DNA from: Eudoraea sp.
GTDB taxonomy: Bacteria > Bacteroidota > Bacteroidia > Flavobacteriales > Flavobacteriaceae
NCBI GenBank assembly: GCA_024639765.1
Contig: JAHEHU010000009.1
Coordinates: 1 to 52,418, forward strand
Length of the DNA: 52,418 bases
Reading direction: 5' to 3'
Made by a program: the position numbers and the translations under genes. How positions within the stretch are numbered: the first letter of the stretch is position 1; each line of letters opens with the position of its first letter. Shown here in pieces: positions 50,159 through 52,418 of this stretch. Below the pieces are notes generated by a model. That model saw only the letters and a program-made list of their open reading frames with translations, did not search any database and had not been told where the DNA came from.

Positions 50159-52418
50159 ATGAACCCTAATCTACAGACCAGCGAGGATATATCTTTCGAT
50201 GAATTTCGAAAGCAAATCCTCCATGATTATGAAATAGCGGTGATGAGTAGGGAGTGTAGTCTGTTAGGAAGGCGAGAAGTGCTTACCGGGAAGGCCAAGT
50301 TCGGTATTTTTGGCGATGGCAAAGAAGTTCCTCAATTAGCCATGGCCAGATCCTTCAAAGATGGTGATTTTAGAAGCGGATATTACCGTGACCAAACTTT
50401 TATGATGGCCCTTGGGCATCTAAGCCCGAAAGCTTTTTTCCATGGACTCTATGCCACAACGGATCTCGAAAAAGAGCCTATGAGTGGTGGAAGACAGATG
50501 GGTGGCCATTTTGGGACCTTTAGTCTGCACGAGGATGGCACCTGGAAAGACCTTACCAAGCAGAAGAATAGCAGTGCGGATATCTCCCCTACCGCCGGAC
50601 AAATGCCTCGCCTATTGGGCCTGGCTCAGGCTTCGAAGATCTACCGAAATGTAAAGGGGATACATGCCGAAAACTTTTCAAACAATGGTAACGAGGTTGC
50701 CTGGGGTACTATTGGCAATGCCAGTACAAGCGAAGGTCACTTTTTTGAAACCATCAATGCCGCAGGTGTTTTACAGGTCCCAATGGTGATAAGTGTTTGG
50801 GATGACGCCTATGGAATTTCTGTGCCCGCTAAATACCAAACTACCAAAGAAAATATCTCCGAAATTTTAAAAGGTTTTCAGCGTAACGAAGAAGAAAAAG
50901 GTTTTGAAATCTTAAAAGTGAAAGGATGGGATTATACTGCCCTGATCCATGCATATGAAAATGCCTCAGATATTGCAAGGGAAGAACATGTTCCTGTCCT
51001 GATACATGTAACTGACCTTACTCAACCTCAAGGGCATAGCACATCAGGATCTCACGAACGATACAAAAGTGAGGAACGCCTTGAATGGGAACGCACCTAT
51101 GATTGTAATAAGCAATTTAAAAAATGGATCCTCACTAATAAAATTGCTACAGAAGAAGAATTAACCTCGCTGGAAAAAAAGATAAAGACAGAGATCAGAA
51201 TGGCTCGTAAAGATGCCTGGCACGAATTCCTTCAGCCCCATAGGGAATCTAAGAAGGAATTAGTTCGCATGCTTGAAGCTGCGGCACAAAGCAGTCCTAA
51301 CAAAGCCTTTATTACTAAAATTAAGAATGATCTTATAGCCATTGAGGAACCCTTAAAAAAAGATTTGGCTTCCAAGGCCAGGAAAGCCCTGAGATATCTT
51401 TTGGGAGAACAGTCAAAGGAAAAAGAGGCCTTGTCTCAATGGATCGATGCCTTTATTGTTGAAATGCAACCACATTTTAGCTCACACCTTCACAGCGAAC
51501 TGCCTTCAAAGGCTACCAATGTGAAAGAAATTAAACCCCAATATGATGACCAGTCAGAACAGGTTGATGCCCGCATCATTCTTCGCGACAATTTTGATAA
51601 GCTATTTGAAAAATATCCTGAGGTCTTGATCTTTGGGGAAGATAGTGGTGCCATTGGGGACGTGAATCAGGGATTGGAAGGCTTGCAAAAAAAATATGGG
51701 GAACTTCGAGTCTCAGACACAGGCATACGCGAAGCTACCATAATTGGTCAGGGGATCGGCCTTGCACTTAGAGGACTCAGGCCAATTGCCGAGATCCAAT
51801 ATCTGGATTATGTAATGTATGGCCTCCAAACATTAAGTGATGACCTCGCTACCTTGTTATATAGAACCGTTGGCAAGCAAAAGGCCCCGCTGATTGTAAG
51901 AACGCGCGGGCATCGCCTGGAAGGAATCTGGCATTCCGGTTCCCAAATGGGAGGTATCATTCATTTACTGCGAGGTATGTATGTCCTTGTCCCCAGAAAT
52001 ATGACCAAGGCTGCCGGGTTCTACAATACTCTTTTAAAAAGTGATGAACCAGCATTGGTCATTGAAAGTTTAAATGGGTACCGTCTAAAAGAATCCAGAC
52101 CTTCTAATCTTGGGGAACTGTGCACTCCAATTGGCGTTGTTGAAACGGTTAAAGAAGGTTCAGATATTACAGTAGTTTCTTACGGTTCCACTCTAAGAAT
52201 TGTAATGGATGTAGCCGAGGAGTTGAAAGAGGTTGGTATCCATATAGAAGTTATAGATGTACAATCATTGTTGCCATTTGACTTGCATCATGATGTATTG
52301 CAAAGCGTTAAAAAAACAAATCGTTTGCTCGTTGTAGATGAAGATGTTCCGGGAGGATGCGCTGCCTATCTAATGCAAGAGATCATTGAAAAACAAGGTG
52401 CATATCAATATCTGGACA
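50159..52418 (+). CDS. Alpha-beta fused 2-oxoacid dehydrogenase E1-like enzyme (3' end outside window)
   Basis: The frame opens with ATG at 50159 and stays open to the window end, giving at least 753 residues. The alpha half contains the thiamine-diphosphate segment GNASTSEGHFFE...WDDAYGISVP (186-221), aligning without gaps with branched-chain E1-alpha GEGxxSEG...NNGY but with Asn187 in place of Glu/Asp and Asp215-Asp216 in place of Asn-Asn. The beta half (from about 470) contains ARIILRDNFDKLF, GEDSGAIGDVNQG, AEIQYLDYVMYGLQTL and RTRGHRLEGIWHSG, ending near VDEDVPGGCAAYLMQEII. It is a second E1-type fusion in the window, distinct from the one at 15.6-17.6 kb. Substrate unknown; E2 not seen. 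Confidence 0.85.
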   Translation, partial: MNPNLQTSEDISFDEFRKQILHDYEIAVMSRECSLLGRREVLTGKAKFGIFGDGKEVPQLAMARSFKDGDFRSGYYRDQTFMMALGHLSPKAFFHGLYATTDLEKEPMSGGRQMGGHFGTFSLHEDGTWKDLTKQKNSSADISPTAGQMPRLLGLAQASKIYRNVKGIHAENFSNNGNEVAWGTIGNASTSEGHFFETINAAGVLQVPMVISVWDDAYGISVPAKYQTTKENISEILKGFQRNEEEKGFEILKVKGWDYTALIHAYENASDIAREEHVPVLIHVTDLTQPQGHSTSGSHERYKSEERLEWERTYDCNKQFKKWILTNKIATEEELTSLEKKIKTEIRMARKDAWHEFLQPHRESKKELVRMLEAAAQSSPNKAFITKIKNDLIAIEEPLKKDLASKARKALRYLLGEQSKEKEALSQWIDAFIVEMQPHFSSHLHSELPSKATNVKEIKPQYDDQSEQVDARIILRDNFDKLFEKYPEVLIFGEDSGAIGDVNQGLEGLQKKYGELRVSDTGIREATIIGQGIGLALRGLRPIAEIQYLDYVMYGLQTLSDDLATLLYRTVGKQKAPLIVRTRGHRLEGIWHSGSQMGGIIHLLRGMYVLVPRNMTKAAGFYNTLLKSDEPALVIESLNGYRLKESRPSNLGELCTPIGVVETVKEGSDITVVSYGSTLRIVMDVAEELKEVGIHIEVIDVQSLLPFDLHHDVLQSVKKTNRLLVVDEDVPGGCAAYLMQEIIEKQGAYQYLD

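Noticed and set aside
1-52418. tRNA, rRNA, CRISPR, insertion sequences, prophage or restriction and other defence genes
   Set aside because: No cloverleaf-like sequence, no regularly spaced repeats, no transposase, integrase or defence domain was recognised; all gaps are short and the gene content is core-like apart from the PKS operon.

Overview
The window is a gene-dense, roughly 40% GC stretch of chromosome from a member of the Flavobacteriaceae (Bacteroidota), probably marine. The evidence is lineage-typical content. This includes lipoproteins with short signal peptides ending in Cys, DUF-type outer-membrane proteins, an alpha-beta fused 2-oxoacid dehydrogenase E1, a SUI1-type translation factor, a DUF4369-TlpA thioredoxin, and promoter boxes of the Bacteroidota type (TTG, about 19-21 nt, TAnnTTTG). 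The genus cannot be named from sequence alone. There are no rRNA or tRNA genes, no insertion sequences, no CRISPR array and no prophage. No gap between genes exceeds about 220 bp.

Layout. 1-8.4 kb: the 3' end of a SusE/SusF-like surface lipoprotein gene, an S41 protease-like protein, a YdeP/FdhF-type molybdopterin oxidoreductase, an outer-membrane protein, a 45-residue membrane protein, a Bcr/CflA drug exporter and a TerC protein. 8.5-14.3 kb (minus strand): a seven-gene biosynthetic operon holding a FAD-dependent oxidoreductase, a methyltransferase, a type III polyketide synthase, an enoyl-ACP-reductase-type SDR, a FabZ-like dehydratase, a FabF-like ketosynthase and an acyl carrier protein. 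This looks like a phenolic-lipid (alkylresorcinol/alkylquinone-like) pathway with its own acyl-chain supply. 14.3-19 kb: OmpA and lipocalin-like lipoproteins, a branched-chain-type E1 fusion, a 2OG-Fe(II) oxygenase and SUI1. 19.2-23.7 kb: a DUF1835 / nucleoside phosphorylase / cytosolic binding-protein operon, ung and a DUF6340 lipoprotein. 23.9-31.9 kb: mutS2 lacking the Smr domain, a DCC thiol oxidoreductase, a dicarboxylate symporter, aroC and a large FAD/Fe-S dehydrogenase. 32-41.7 kb: envelope proteins, a TlpA thioredoxin, a beta-propeller lipoprotein, a rhomboid protease, an LpxL-like acyltransferase, glmM, an ACP phosphodiesterase-like protein and gamma-glutamyltransferase. 41.7-46.4 kb: a LexA-like self-cleaving repressor divergent from a DUF4130 (TIGR03915) DNA-repair-associated gene, followed by uvrA. 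46.5-52.4 kb: a LOG-family protein, a degenerate M1-peptidase/outer-membrane barrel fusion and a second fused E1 enzyme cut by the window end.

The two most distinctive pieces are the type III PKS operon and the repressor/DUF4130 intergenic region. The latter carries three palindromes with the same 7-3-7 layout that overlap both predicted promoters. A third notable point is the last E1-like enzyme, whose two metal-binding positions in the thiamine-diphosphate motif appear to have been exchanged (Glu/Asp to Asn, and Asn to Asp).
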